From the NCBI GenBank assembly GCA_024235995.1, contig JACKLI010000001.1, positions 1,116,001 to 1,180,000 of the forward strand: a DNA stretch of 64,000 bases, written 5' to 3'. The notes beneath the pieces are model-generated. The model was not told the DNA's origin, made no database searches, and saw nothing but the letters and a program-made list of their open reading frames with translations. The stretch's first letter is position 1. Every line of letters begins with the position of its first letter. Both the position numbers and the translations under genes were made by a program. This DNA comes from Burkholderiaceae bacterium. Its GTDB lineage: Bacteria; Pseudomonadota; Gammaproteobacteria; Burkholderiales; Burkholderiaceae_C. Positions 23,178-33,689 of the stretch are shown here, piece by piece.

Positions 23178-24899
23178 ATGAACGAGGAGCAAGGTCCCAA
23201 GTCGGGCGGGCGCTTTTTGTCCAAGGTGGTCAAGTTCATCACCAGCCCGACCACCGACTGGGCTGACCTGAACAAGGTCGGCGGCCCGCTGGACGCCAGC
23301 GAATCGAGCGCCGCGCTCAAGGAGATGATTGAGCGCAAGCGGCGCAACGACTTCGTGCGCAACCGCGAGTTCGACATGCTGCGCAAGGCGCGCCGGCGCC
23401 AGCTTGCCGGCGCCCATGGCGGCGCGGTGTCGCCCACCTCGTTCATCTCCAGCGTCGAGTCTGCGCACCCGCACGAGCCCGAGCGCACGCTCGAGAAGAT
23501 CGACCGGATCGAGGAGCAGATGTCGCGCGCCTGGCTCGATCGCGACGAGCCGGCCGCCACCGCCGAAAACCCCCGCGCCTACGACAAGACCCGCCCGGTC
23601 CAGCTGGGCGAGCGGACGGCAGGCAGCATCGGCTTCGGCGCCACCGCGGTCGAGGTGCCGCTGTCCGGCGCCGCCGCCGAGGTCTCGCGCGGCGAGGCCG
23701 CGCCGCACGCGCCCGCCGCCGCCGACCCATGGGCCGATCCGGCGCCGTCCCCGTCCCTGGCCGACGAGTCCGAGCCGGTGGTCGTCGGCCCCGAGGTCGA
23801 GGAGGTGGCCATCCGCTTTGCCAACGGCGACGCCGCGGGCGCCGAGGTCAGCCTGCTGGAGCTGCTGGGCGAGGGCGGCAGCCACAGCAACGACCTGGAA
23901 ACCTGGCTCACCCTGTTCGACCTCTACCGCGCCGCTGGCGAGCCCGACAAGTTCGACGGCGCGGCCATTGCCTTCGTCAGCCGCTTCGGCCGCTCGGCGC
24001 CCCAGTTCGAGCTGGTGGCCAGCCCCGGCTCGGCCGCCATGCCGATCACGCCGCAGGCCGGCGCCGCCGCAACACCGCGCGACGAGGCCCAGCCGGTGCA
24101 CTGGAGCGCGCCGTCCGTGCTGGGAATGCAGTCCGTCGCGGCGCTCAATGCCTCCATGGCGCGCCAGGCGCAGCCCTGGCGCATCGACTGGCGCCGCGTC
24201 AAATCCATCGACCCGCAGGCGCTGCCGCTGCTGCTGGAGGTGCTGCAGCGCTGGGCCGGCACGCCGGTGCGCCTGCGCTTTCTGGGCGCCGAGCAGTTGC
24301 TGGCCGTGCTGGCCGAGCAGACTCCGCCCGAGCAGCGTGCCGCCGACCCCCAGTGGTGGGCGGTCCGGCTGGCGCTGCTGCGGGTGATGAGCGAACCCGA
24401 CGAGTTCGAACTGGTGGCGCTCAACTACTGCGTCACCTACGAGATGTCGCCGCCGGCATGGGAAGACCCGCGCTGCGAGTGCGCACCGATGACCGAAAGC
24501 GGCCACACCCTGCCGCCACCCGACAACGATAAGGACGACGCCTCGTCGGCCGCCAGCGCGCACAGCGAGCTGCCGCTGTCCGACGTCATGGGCCTGGGCG
24601 CGGCCGACGCGGCGGCCCCGGACGTCGTCCGCCTGCCGCTGGAAGGCGAAATCCTGGGTGACGCCGCGCACGCCCTGCAGCCGCTCAGCCTCTCGGCGCG
24701 CACCCGCGGCATCGAGTTCAACTGCCGCCACCTGCAGCGGGTGGACTTCGGCGCCGCCGGCGATCTGCTCAACTGGGCCGTGCAGCAGCAGGGCCAGGGG
24801 CGGCAGGTGGTGTTCAAGCACGTCAACCGTCTGGTGGCGGCGTTCTTCGGGGTGATCGGCATCTCCGACGCGGCGCGCGTGCTGCGGCGCGTTGACTGA
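23178..24899 (+). CDS. Protein with two STAS-like segments
   Basis: A 573-residue cytoplasmic protein. The first 130 residues are basic and helical, followed by an Ala/Pro-rich linker (about 140-205). A helical TPR/FimV-like segment (about 210-280, LETWLTLFDLYRAAGEPDKF) comes next, then two stretches resembling STAS domains: about 330-385 (PWRIDWRRVKSIDPQALPLLLEVL) and 480-573, ending in LVAAFFGVIGISDAARVL. STAS domains act in anti-sigma antagonist and lipid-transport systems. The function here is unknown. It lies between dksA and hslV on the same strand, 33 and 58 bases from them. GGGAGG precedes the ATG. Confidence 0.7.
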   Translation: MNEEQGPKSGGRFLSKVVKFITSPTTDWADLNKVGGPLDASESSAALKEMIERKRRNDFVRNREFDMLRKARRRQLAGAHGGAVSPTSFISSVESAHPHEPERTLEKIDRIEEQMSRAWLDRDEPAATAENPRAYDKTRPVQLGERTAGSIGFGATAVEVPLSGAAAEVSRGEAAPHAPAAADPWADPAPSPSLADESEPVVVGPEVEEVAIRFANGDAAGAEVSLLELLGEGGSHSNDLETWLTLFDLYRAAGEPDKFDGAAIAFVSRFGRSAPQFELVASPGSAAMPITPQAGAAATPRDEAQPVHWSAPSVLGMQSVAALNASMARQAQPWRIDWRRVKSIDPQALPLLLEVLQRWAGTPVRLRFLGAEQLLAVLAEQTPPEQRAADPQWWAVRLALLRVMSEPDEFELVALNYCVTYEMSPPAWEDPRCECAPMTESGHTLPPPDNDKDDASSAASAHSELPLSDVMGLGAADAAAPDVVRLPLEGEILGDAAHALQPLSLSARTRGIEFNCRHLQRVDFGAAGDLLNWAVQQQGQGRQVVFKHVNRLVAAFFGVIGISDAARVLRRVD

Positions 24900-24957
24900 A
24901 TCCGTCCCCTGCGCCGGCGCCCTTGCAATCGGTGCCGCCCGTCCCCACGTGATGCGG

Positions 24958-25503
24958 ATGGAACCCTTTCACGGCACCACCATCATCAGCGTCCGCCGCC
25001 AGACCCCCGAGGGCTGGCAGGTGGCCATCGGCGGCGACGGGCAGGTCACGCTGGGCAACATCGTCGTCAAGGGCTCGGCGCGCAAGGTGCGCAAGCTCTA
25101 CCACGGGCGCGTGCTGGCCGGTTTTGCCGGCGCCACGGCCGACGCCTTCACCCTGTTCGAGCGCTTCGAGGCCAAGCTGGACAAGCATCAGGGCCACCTC
25201 ACCCGCGCGGCCATCGAGCTGACCAAGGACTGGCGCACCGACCGCGTGCTGCGCCGCCTGGAGGCCATGCTGGCGGTGGCCGACCGCGAGGCCTCGCTCA
25301 TCATCACCGGCAACGGCGACGTGCTGGAGCCCGAGCACGGCCTGGTGGCCATCGGCTCGGGCGGTGCCTACGCGCAGGCCGCCGCCAAGGCGCTGCTGGA
25401 CCACACCGATTTGCCGGCCGAGCAGATCGTCAAGAAGTCGCTCGAGATCGCCGGGGAGCTGTGCATCTACACCAACATGACCCACACCGTCGAAGTCCTG
25501 TAA
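24958..25503 (+). CDS. hslV: ATP-dependent protease subunit HslV
   Basis: A 181-residue threonine protease that forms the double-hexamer core of the HslUV proteasome-like complex. The sequence MEPFHGTTIISVRR places the catalytic threonine at residue 7 after removal of a six-residue propeptide. GDGQVTLGNIVVKGSARKVRKL, GSGGAYAQAAAKAL and a C-terminal IYTNMTHTVEVL follow the family. The ATG at 24958 is chosen by the propeptide; an ATG two codons earlier is also possible. Its partner hslU lies 83 bases downstream, separated by a repeat copy. Confidence 0.95.
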   Translation: MEPFHGTTIISVRRQTPEGWQVAIGGDGQVTLGNIVVKGSARKVRKLYHGRVLAGFAGATADAFTLFERFEAKLDKHQGHLTRAAIELTKDWRTDRVLRRLEAMLAVADREASLIITGNGDVLEPEHGLVAIGSGGAYAQAAAKALLDHTDLPAEQIVKKSLEIAGELCIYTNMTHTVEVL

Positions 25504-25511
25504 ATACTTCC

Positions 25512-25563
25512 GATTTGATAGCTTGTTGCGCTTGCCCCGTCCGGGCCAGAGCCCTTTTTGATT
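25512..25563 (+). repeat. Dispersed GATTTGATAGCT repeat between hslV and hslU
   Basis: This copy begins GATTTGATAGCTTGTTGCGC and runs through GTCCGGGCCAGAGCCC to a T-rich end. It is the best intergenic match to the uvrA copy. It fills most of the hslV-hslU gap and ends 23 bases before the hslU ATG. Confidence 0.75.
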
Positions 25564-25586
25564 GAGGATTCCGGTTGAGCACCGCC

Positions 25587-26915
25587 ATGTCCATGACCCC
25601 CCAGGAGATCGTCTCCGAACTCGACCGCCACATCGTTGGCCAGCAGGCGGCCAAGCGCGCCGTGGCCATTGCGCTGCGCAACCGCTGGCGCCGCCAGCAG
25701 GTCGACGAGAAGCTGCGCGCCGAGATCACGCCCAAGAACATCCTGATGATCGGCCCCACTGGCGTGGGCAAGACCGAGATCGCGCGCCGTCTGGCGCGCC
25801 TGGCCAATGCGCCCTTCATCAAGGTCGAGGCCACCAAGTTCACCGAGGTGGGCTACGTCGGCAAGGACGTCGACTCCATCATCCGCGACCTGGCCGAGAT
25901 GGCCGTCAAGCAGGCGCGCGAGCAGGCCATGCGCCAGCACCGCACGCGCGCCGAGGACCTGGCCGAAGACCGCATCCTCGACGTGCTGCTGCCGCCCGCG
26001 CGCAACGCCGACGGCAGCAATGCGCCGGCCACCGACGGCGCGGCGCGCCAGGCCTTCCGCAAGAAGCTGCGCGAGCACGCGCTGGACGACAAGGAAATCG
26101 AGCTGGAGCTGCAGCAGCCCGCGCCCACCATGGAGATCATGGGCCCGCCCGGCATGGAGGACATGGCCGAGCAGCTCAAGGGCATGCTGGGCAACATGAA
26201 CGCCGGCCGGCGCAAGATGCGCCGCGTGAAGATCGCCGAAGCCATGAAGCTGCTGGTCGACGAAGAGGCCGGCAAGCTGGTCAACGAGGACGAGATCCGC
26301 GTGCAGGCGCTGCAGAACATGGAGCAGAACGGCATCGTCTTCATCGACGAGATCGACAAGGTCGCCTCGCGCGGCGAGGGCAGCGGCAGCGCCGACGTGT
26401 CACGCCAGGGCGTGCAGCGCGACCTGCTGCCGCTGGTGGAGGGCACCACCGTCAACACCAAGTACGGCATGGTCAAGACCGACCACATCCTGTTCATCGC
26501 CTCGGGCGCCTTCCACCTGGCCAAGCCGAGCGACCTGATCCCCGAGCTGCAGGGCCGCCTGCCGATCCGCGTCGAGCTCGACTCGCTGTCGGTGGACGAC
26601 TTCAAGGCCATCCTCACGCAGACCGACGCCAGCCTGGTGCGCCAGTACCAGGCGCTGCTGGCCACCGAGGGCGTGACGCTGCGGTTCAGCGACGACGGCA
26701 TCGCCCGCCTGGCGCAGATCGCCTGCGACGTCAACGAGAGCACCGAGAACATCGGCGCGCGCCGCCTGTCCACCGTGATGGAGCGCCTGCTGGACGAGGT
26801 CAGCTTCGACGCCACGCGCCTGCAGGGCCAGCAGGTGCACATCGACGCCGCCTACGTCGATCAGCGCCTGGCCGGCATCAGCCGCGACGAGGATTTGTCG
26901 CGCTACATCCTCTGA
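25587..26915 (+). CDS. hslU: HslU ATPase subunit of the HslUV protease
   Basis: A 442-residue AAA+ unfoldase that feeds substrates to HslV. Walker A GPTGVGKT is at 56-63, the pore motif GYVG lies shortly after, and Walker B is in GIVFIDEIDKVA near 251. The variable I-domain (about 110-235) contains an Ala/Asp-rich insert. The sensor 2 region NIGARRLSTVMERLLDEVSF and C-terminal SRYIL fit the family; the C-terminal tail activates HslV. The ATG at 25587 is preferred over a TTG four codons earlier. A strong terminator follows the stop. Confidence 0.96.
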   Translation: MSMTPQEIVSELDRHIVGQQAAKRAVAIALRNRWRRQQVDEKLRAEITPKNILMIGPTGVGKTEIARRLARLANAPFIKVEATKFTEVGYVGKDVDSIIRDLAEMAVKQAREQAMRQHRTRAEDLAEDRILDVLLPPARNADGSNAPATDGAARQAFRKKLREHALDDKEIELELQQPAPTMEIMGPPGMEDMAEQLKGMLGNMNAGRRKMRRVKIAEAMKLLVDEEAGKLVNEDEIRVQALQNMEQNGIVFIDEIDKVASRGEGSGSADVSRQGVQRDLLPLVEGTTVNTKYGMVKTDHILFIASGAFHLAKPSDLIPELQGRLPIRVELDSLSVDDFKAILTQTDASLVRQYQALLATEGVTLRFSDDGIARLAQIACDVNESTENIGARRLSTVMERLLDEVSFDATRLQGQQVHIDAAYVDQRLAGISRDEDLSRYIL

Positions 26916-26928
26916 AAAGTCGGCCGCC

Positions 26929-26964
26929 AACAGCTGGCAGCCCAGCGGCTGCTGGCTGTTTTCT
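26929..26964 (+). terminator. Rho-independent terminator after hslU
   Basis: AACAGCTGGCAGCC and GGCTGCTGGCTGTT form a 14-pair stem (two G-U pairs) with a CAGC loop. The downstream arm ends in a T-run (TTTTC). It starts 14 bases after the hslU stop and insulates hslVU from the division cluster. Confidence 0.8.
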
Positions 26965-27159
26965 GCGAACTGCAGACGACCTGCTGTGAACTAATTCACG
27001 TGGGTGCTCTGCGGGTTGGCCGGCGCCGGCGTTGTTACGCGGCGGGAAATGACTTCCATTGTCTTGTGTAAGTCTCTAATTTAAAAGAAATTTTGTCTTC
27101 AAGTTCTGGTCAAAATACCAGCTAAGGTCTTGATTTCATTGAAAAAAAGTGTTGGCCCC

Positions 27160-27189
27160 TTGTCCCGGGTCGGATATTCCTGCTACAGT
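27160..27189 (+). promoter_or_regulatory. Putative mraZ (dcw cluster) promoter
   Basis: TTGTCC at 27160-27165 and TACAGT at 27184-27189 are separated by 18 bases and match the sigma-70 -35/-10 pattern moderately. Upstream, 27060-27150 is strongly A/T-rich for this genome and could act as an UP element. The -10 box overlaps the first of four AGTG repeats. The whole hslU-mraZ gap of 346 bases holds only the terminator, this A/T-rich tract and the operator. Confidence 0.6.
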
Positions 27190-27220
27190 GCAAAAAAGTG
27201 CAATTAAGTGGTGAGAAGTG
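27187..27220 (+). promoter_or_regulatory. MraZ operator: four AGTG repeats at 10 bp spacing
   Basis: AGTG occurs at 27187-27190, 27197-27200, 27207-27210 and 27217-27220, exactly one helical turn apart; the last three are extended as AAGTG. MraZ of other bacteria binds direct repeats of a G/T-rich pentamer at 10 bp spacing ahead of its own gene and represses the dcw cluster. Position, spacing and orientation all agree. The repeats lie from 75 to 42 bases before the mraZ start. Confidence 0.8.
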
Positions 27221-27261
27221 CCATCACCACCGTGTTTGGATTGTCACGGCAGGGAAATCGC

Positions 27262-27690
27262 GTGTTTCAAGGGGCTTCATCGCTGAGTCTGGATGCCAAG
27301 GGGCGGCTGTCCGTGCCGACCCGGCATCGTGACGTCCTGCTCGCCACGGCCCAGGGCCAGCTGACGATCACCAAGCACCCGCACGGCTGCCTGATGGTGT
27401 TTCCGCGCCCGGAGTGGGAGAAATTTCGCGAGCGCATCGCCCAGCTGCCCATGTCGGCCCAGTGGTGGAAGCGCATCTTCCTGGGCAACGCGATGGACGT
27501 GGACATGGACGGCACCGGCCGCGTGCTGGTGTCGCCCGAGCTGCGCGCGGCCGCCGGCCTGGTGCGCGAGACCATGCTGCTGGGCATGGGCGATCACTTC
27601 GAGCTGTGGGACAAGGCTGCCTACGAAGCCAAGGAGGCCGAGGCGATGCAGGAGCCGATGCCGGCGGTGTTCGAGGACTTTGCGTTTTGA
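27262..27690 (+). CDS. mraZ: Transcriptional regulator MraZ
   Basis: A 142-residue protein with two SpoVT/AbrB-like half-domains: FQGASSLSLDAKGRLSVPTRHRD at the start and MDVDMDGTGRVLVSPELRAAAGL in the second half. MraZ forms rings that bind repeated operators and control the division/cell-wall cluster that it heads. A GTG start at 27262 is chosen because it gives the conserved N-terminus and follows an AGGGA ribosome-binding site. A longer frame from 27208 would place the operator repeats within the gene. Confidence 0.94.
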   Translation: MFQGASSLSLDAKGRLSVPTRHRDVLLATAQGQLTITKHPHGCLMVFPRPEWEKFRERIAQLPMSAQWWKRIFLGNAMDVDMDGTGRVLVSPELRAAAGLVRETMLLGMGDHFELWDKAAYEAKEAEAMQEPMPAVFEDFAF

Positions 27691-27700
27691 AGGCTGGGCG

Positions 27701-28738
27701 GTGAACACATGGTCGCACACCACCGTCCTGCTGAACGAAGCCGTCGAAGCCCTGGTTTCGGACCCGCGGGGCTGCTACGTGGACGCGACCTTCGGGCGCG
27801 GCGGGCACGCGCGGCGCATCCTGCAGCAACTGGCGCCCGGTGGGCGCCTGATTGCTTTCGACAAGGACCCGGAGGCGGTGGCCGAAGCCGCCCGCATGGG
27901 GGACCCGCGCCTGGAGATGCGCCACCAGGGTTTCGCGGCGCTGGGCGAGCTGCCCCCGGCGAGCGTGGCCGGGGTCTTGCTGGACTTGGGGATCAGCTCG
28001 CCGCAAATCGACAACCCCGAGCGGGGTTTTTCTTTTCGTGCCGACGGCCCGCTGGACATGCGCATGGACCCCTCGCGGGGCCAGAGCGCGGCCGACTGGC
28101 TGGCGGTGGCATCCCAGCAGCAGATCGCGGAGGTGATTCGTGACTACGGCGAAGAACGGTTTGCTGTCGCCATTGCAAAGGCGATTGTCGCGCGTCGGCA
28201 AGCGGGTCATCCCGTGGCCCGCACCCTGGAATTCGCCGAGCTCGTCGCCGGCGCGGTCCGCACTCGCGAGCCGGGTCAGCACCCTGCGACGCGCACCTTC
28301 CAGGCTGTTCGGATTTTCGTCAACGCCGAGCTTGAAGAGCTCCGGCAGGCGCTAGAAGCGAGTCTGCACGTGCTGCAACCCGACGGCCGCCTGGTGGTGA
28401 TCAGCTTCCATTCGCTGGAAGACCGCATCGCCAAGCAGTTCATCGCCCGCCACGCGCACGCCGAGGTCGACCGCCGCGCGCCCTTTGCCGAGCCGGCGCC
28501 CACGCTGCTGCGCGCGCTGGGCCGCGTGCGCCCGGGCGCCGCCGAGGTGGCCGCCAACCCGCGCGCGCGCAGCGCCATCATGCGGGTGGCCGAGCGCACC
28601 GATGTGGCCGTCAGCGCAGTGGGCAAGCGTGGGGGCGGCCACGAGCCGCCGCCGGGCCGCCCCAAGGCGGTGAGCGCCCCCTTGGGGGGCAGCGCAGCAC
28701 GCGCAGCGGCGAAGCGTGGGGGCTCCGTTTCATCATGA
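27701..28738 (+). CDS. rsmH: 16S rRNA (cytosine(1402)-N4)-methyltransferase RsmH
   Basis: A 345-residue SAM-dependent enzyme (formerly MraW). The motifs TTVLLNEAVEAL, DATFGRGGHARRIL (SAM-binding loop), LLDLGISSPQIDNPERGFSFRADGPLDMRMD and ISFHSLEDRIAKQF are all present. It methylates C1402 in the ribosomal decoding centre. The GTG at 27701 fits the family start, with GAAGG upstream. After VAERTDVAVS the protein continues for about 40 residues of Gly/Pro/Arg/Ala-rich sequence encoded by a G-rich repeat. This tail is not part of the family and probably arose by repeat insertion. The stop overlaps the ftsL ATG. Confidence 0.94.
   Translation: MNTWSHTTVLLNEAVEALVSDPRGCYVDATFGRGGHARRILQQLAPGGRLIAFDKDPEAVAEAARMGDPRLEMRHQGFAALGELPPASVAGVLLDLGISSPQIDNPERGFSFRADGPLDMRMDPSRGQSAADWLAVASQQQIAEVIRDYGEERFAVAIAKAIVARRQAGHPVARTLEFAELVAGAVRTREPGQHPATRTFQAVRIFVNAELEELRQALEASLHVLQPDGRLVVISFHSLEDRIAKQFIARHAHAEVDRRAPFAEPAPTLLRALGRVRPGAAEVAANPRARSAIMRVAERTDVAVSAVGKRGGGHEPPPGRPKAVSAPLGGSAARAAAKRGGSVSS
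28625..28723 (+). repeat. G-rich repeat forming the rsmH C-terminal tail
   Basis: The direct repeat AAGCGTGGGGGC occurs at 28625-28636 and 28712-28723, and GCCCCC-TTG-GGGGGC at 28676-28690 forms a hairpin between them. A G/C-run repeat with a CCCTTGGGGGGCAGCGCAGC-type core before start codons is familiar to me from Comamonadaceae genomes. Here it has been absorbed into the 3' end of rsmH. Confidence 0.55.
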
Positions 28739-29031
28739 CGAGGCTGTCCATCGTCCTTTTGGCCGCCCTGATGTTCTCGGCCATGTACCTGGTCAAGGTG
28801 CAGTACGAATCGCGCCAGCTCGTGATGCAGATCGAGCGTGCCCGTGCCGAGGCCCGCACCCTGGCCACGCAGCGGCGCCAGCTGGAAGTCGAAAAGCGCG
28901 CCCAGGCCACGTCGCTGCGCGTGGAGCGGCTGGCGCACGACAAGCTGGCCATGCGTCCGGTGACGCCGGCCATCACCGAGTACGTCACGCCGGGCGCCGC
29001 GCGGCCGGCGCCGGCGGGGAGCCGGCCATGA
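28735..29031 (+). CDS. ftsL: Cell division protein FtsL
   Basis: A 98-residue bitopic membrane protein: an N-terminal membrane helix (about 5-22), a periplasmic leucine-zipper-like coiled coil (QIERARAEARTLATQRRQLEVEKRAQATSLRVERLA split over about 32-70), and a Pro/Ala-rich tail. FtsL bridges FtsQ/FtsB to FtsW-FtsI in the divisome. Overlap with rsmH (ATGA) and ftsI (ATGA) places it firmly in the operon. Identification rests mainly on position and topology, because FtsL sequences diverge. Confidence 0.9.
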   Translation: MTRLSIVLLAALMFSAMYLVKVQYESRQLVMQIERARAEARTLATQRRQLEVEKRAQATSLRVERLAHDKLAMRPVTPAITEYVTPGAARPAPAGSRP

Positions 29032-30764
29032 AGAGCATCCGCTACACCTCCAGCCCCCTGCTGGCCTCGCGCACGCCGGTGTGGCGCAGCAAGTTCATCG
29101 TCGCCGGGCTGGCCGTGGCCTTCCTGGGCCTGACGGGGCGGGCGGCCTACGTGCAGGTGTTCGGCAATGCCTTCTTCCAGAAGCAGGGCGATCAGCGCGT
29201 GCTGCGCACGCTCGAGCTGCCCGCCAGCCGCGGCCGCATCTTCGACCGCAACGGCCTGCTGCTGGCCTCCAGCGTGGTGGCGCCCAGCATCTGGGCCATC
29301 CCGGAAGACGTCAAGGCCGACGAGGGCGAGCTGCGTCAGCTGGCCAAGCTGCTGAACATGCCGCTGAAGGACTTGCAGCACAAGCTGGGCGAGGAAGATC
29401 GCAGCTTCGTGTGGATCAAGCGGCAGGTCGACCAGTCGGTGGCCCAGCAGATCGCCGACCTGAAGATCGCCGGCATCCACCAGCGCAAGGAATACAAGCG
29501 CGTGTACCCCGAGGGCGAGGCGGCGGCGCACGTGATCGGCTTCACCGACGTCGAGAACAAGGGCCTGGAGGGCGTCGAGCGCTCGTTCGACCGGCGCCTG
29601 GCCGGCCGCGAGGGCTCGCGCCGCGTCATCAAGGACCGGCTGGGCCGCGTGGTCGAGGAGGTGGGCGAGGAGGTGCCGCCCGTCGACGGCCAGGACATCC
29701 AGCTGTCGATCGACTCCAAGATCCAGTTCTTCGCCTACCAGAAGGTGCGCGACGCGGTGGTGGCCCACAAGGCCAAGTCCGGCAGCGTGGTGGTGCTCGA
29801 CTCGGTGACCGGCGAGGTGCTGGCGCTGGCCAACTACCCCAGCTATGCGCCGGACGACCGCCGCCACCTGTCGGGCGCGCAGCTGCGCAACATCGCGCTG
29901 ACGGACACCTTCGAGCCGGGCTCGGTGATGAAGCCCATCACCGTGGCCACCGCGCTGGAGCTGGGCCGCGTCACGCCGCAGACCCTGATCAACACCTCGC
30001 CGGGCAGCTACCAGCTCGACCGCTACACGGTGCGCGACACGCACAACTACGGCACGTTGACGGTGGAAGGCGTGATCCAGAAGTCCAGCAACATCGGTGC
30101 GCTGAAGATCGCGCAGCGACTCAGCCCCAAGGAGATGTGGAACGTCTACACGGCGCTGGGCTACGGACGCAAGCCCGAGCTGGACTTTCCGGGCGCGGCC
30201 ACCGGCCGCCTGCGTCCGTGGAAGAGCTGGAAGCCGGTCGAGCAGGCCACCATGGCCTACGGCTACGGCCTGTCCGGCTCTCTGTTCCAGATGGTGCATT
30301 CGTACACCGCGCTGGCGCACGACGGCACCGTCATCCCGGCCACCCTGCTGCGCAGCACCGAGGGCCAGCCGGCGGCGGGCATGCGGGTGTTCTCGGCCAA
30401 GACCGCGAGCGATGTGCGCAAGATGCTGCACCTGGTGACCGGCCCCGGCGGCACCGGCCAGCTTGCGCAGACGGTGGGCTACTCGGTGGGCGGCAAGACC
30501 GGCACCGCGCGCAAGCAGCAGGGCAAGGGTTACGCCGCGCACAAGTACCGCGCCTGGTTCGTCGGCATCGCGCCGATCGAGCAGCCGCGCATCATCGTCG
30601 GCGTGATGGTCGACGAGCCCAGCAACGGCACCTACTTCGGCGGCACGGTGGCGGCGCCGGTGTTCAGCGACGTGGTGCAGCAGACCCTGCGCATCAAGGG
30701 CGTGCCGCCGGACATGGCGGTCAAGCCCGAGATCCTGACGCAGAAGGTCGAGGAGTCCTTCTGA
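29028..30764 (+). CDS. ftsI: Septal peptidoglycan transpeptidase FtsI (PBP3)
   Basis: A 578-residue class B penicillin-binding protein. A membrane helix at about 22-42 is followed by the pedestal domain and a transpeptidase domain. The active-site motifs are Ser299 in EPGSVMKP (SxxK), Ser353-Ser-Asn (SxN) and Lys490-Thr-Gly in GGKTGTARK. It crosslinks septal peptidoglycan as partner of FtsW and is the target of many beta-lactams. The ATG at 29028 overlaps the ftsL stop. The length and motif order are standard. Confidence 0.96.
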   Translation: MKSIRYTSSPLLASRTPVWRSKFIVAGLAVAFLGLTGRAAYVQVFGNAFFQKQGDQRVLRTLELPASRGRIFDRNGLLLASSVVAPSIWAIPEDVKADEGELRQLAKLLNMPLKDLQHKLGEEDRSFVWIKRQVDQSVAQQIADLKIAGIHQRKEYKRVYPEGEAAAHVIGFTDVENKGLEGVERSFDRRLAGREGSRRVIKDRLGRVVEEVGEEVPPVDGQDIQLSIDSKIQFFAYQKVRDAVVAHKAKSGSVVVLDSVTGEVLALANYPSYAPDDRRHLSGAQLRNIALTDTFEPGSVMKPITVATALELGRVTPQTLINTSPGSYQLDRYTVRDTHNYGTLTVEGVIQKSSNIGALKIAQRLSPKEMWNVYTALGYGRKPELDFPGAATGRLRPWKSWKPVEQATMAYGYGLSGSLFQMVHSYTALAHDGTVIPATLLRSTEGQPAAGMRVFSAKTASDVRKMLHLVTGPGGTGQLAQTVGYSVGGKTGTARKQQGKGYAAHKYRAWFVGIAPIEQPRIIVGVMVDEPSNGTYFGGTVAAPVFSDVVQQTLRIKGVPPDMAVKPEILTQKVEESF

Positions 30765-30765
30765 C

Positions 30766-32267
<1,502 letters not shown>

Positions 32268-32271
<4 letters not shown>

Positions 32272-33689
32272 GCGAAACATCCATGCAGTGGTCCCTGCAG
32301 GACGCCGCGCGCGGCCTGTCGCAGGCGCGCGTGCTGGGCGACGGCGCGGTGCGCATCGCGCGCGTGCACAGCGACACGCGCAGCCTGCGGGCCGGCGACC
32401 TGTTCGTGGCCCTGAAGGGCGAGCACTTCGACGCCACGCAATTTTTGGGCGAGGCCGCGGCCAAGGGCGCCGCCGCCGTGCTGTGCGACGCCACGGCCCA
32501 GGCGCCACTGGCCGCCAGCGGCCTGCCCGGCATCCTGGTGCCCGACGCGCGGGTGGCCCTGGGCGAGCTGGCGCGGGCCTGGCGCCGGCGCTTTGCGGGG
32601 CCTTTGATCGCCGTCACCGGCAGCAACGGCAAGACCACCGTCACGCAGATGATCGCCGCCATGCTGCGCGCCTGGCAGGGCGACGCGGCGCTGGCCACCG
32701 AGGGCAATTTCAACAACGACATCGGTCTGCCGCTGACCCTGCTGCGCCTGCGCCCGCAGCACCGCGTGGCGGTGGTCGAGCTGGGCATGAACCACCCGGG
32801 CGAGATCGCCCAGCTGGCCGCCATCGCCGAGCCGACGGTGGCCCTGGTCAACAACGCGCAGCGCGAGCACCAGGAGTTCATGGCCACGGTCGAGGCGGTG
32901 GCGCGCGAGAACGGCGCGGTGCTGGCGCAGCTGGGCGCGGGCGGCGTGGCCGTTTTTCCGGCGGGAGATCCCTACACCAGCGTGTGGCAGGCCTTGTCCG
33001 GCGCGCGCACGCAGCTCCTGTTTGGCGAGCAAAACCAGGGCGCGCAGGTGTTCCTGCAGCAGGCCCGCTGGCAGCTGGATCATTGGCAGGCGGGCGCCGC
33101 CACGCCGGCCGGCGCGCTCGCCTTCGATCTGCACGTGGCCGGCCCCCACAACCTGCGCAATGCCCTGGCGGCGCTGGCCTGCGCGCAGGCCGCGGGGGCG
33201 CCGCTGGCGGCGCTGGCGCAGGGCCTGAGCGACTTCCGGCCGGTGCGCGGGCGCTCGCGCACCGTGCTGCTGCGCTGGCGCGGCCGCGCGCTCACGCTGA
33301 TCGACGACACCTACAACGCCAACCCGGATTCGGTGCGCGCGCTGATCGACGTGCTGGCCGAGCTGCCCGGCCCGCGCCTTCTGGTGCTGGGCGACATGGG
33401 CGAGGTGGGCACGCAGGGGCCGGCTTTTCATGCCGAGGTGGGCGCCTATGCGCGCGCGCGCGGCATCGAGCATCTGCTGGCGCATGGCGCGCTGGCCATC
33501 CACGCGGCCATGGCCTTTGGCGGCAGCCATTTCGACGACATCGAGCGCCTGCAGGCGGCCGTGCGCACGCATCTCAACACCTGCGCCAGCGTGGCCGTCA
33601 AGGGCTCGCGCTTCATGCGCATGGAGCGCGTGGTCCAGGCCCTCGCGCAGGCCGGCGAGTCGACCCCGGAGGGCACCCATGCTGCTTGA
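32268..33689 (+). CDS. murF: UDP-MurNAc-tripeptide:D-Ala-D-Ala ligase MurF
   Basis: A 473-residue Mur ligase that adds D-alanyl-D-alanine to the UDP-MurNAc-tripeptide. The ATP loop is VTGSNGKTTVTQMIAAML; TEGNFNNDIGLPLTLL and ELGMNHPGEIAQLAAI are MurF-specific, and the C-terminal domain has IDDTYNANPDSVRALIDVL. The ATG at 32268 overlaps the murE stop (ATGA). The 3' end overlaps mraY by 11 bases. Confidence 0.95.
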
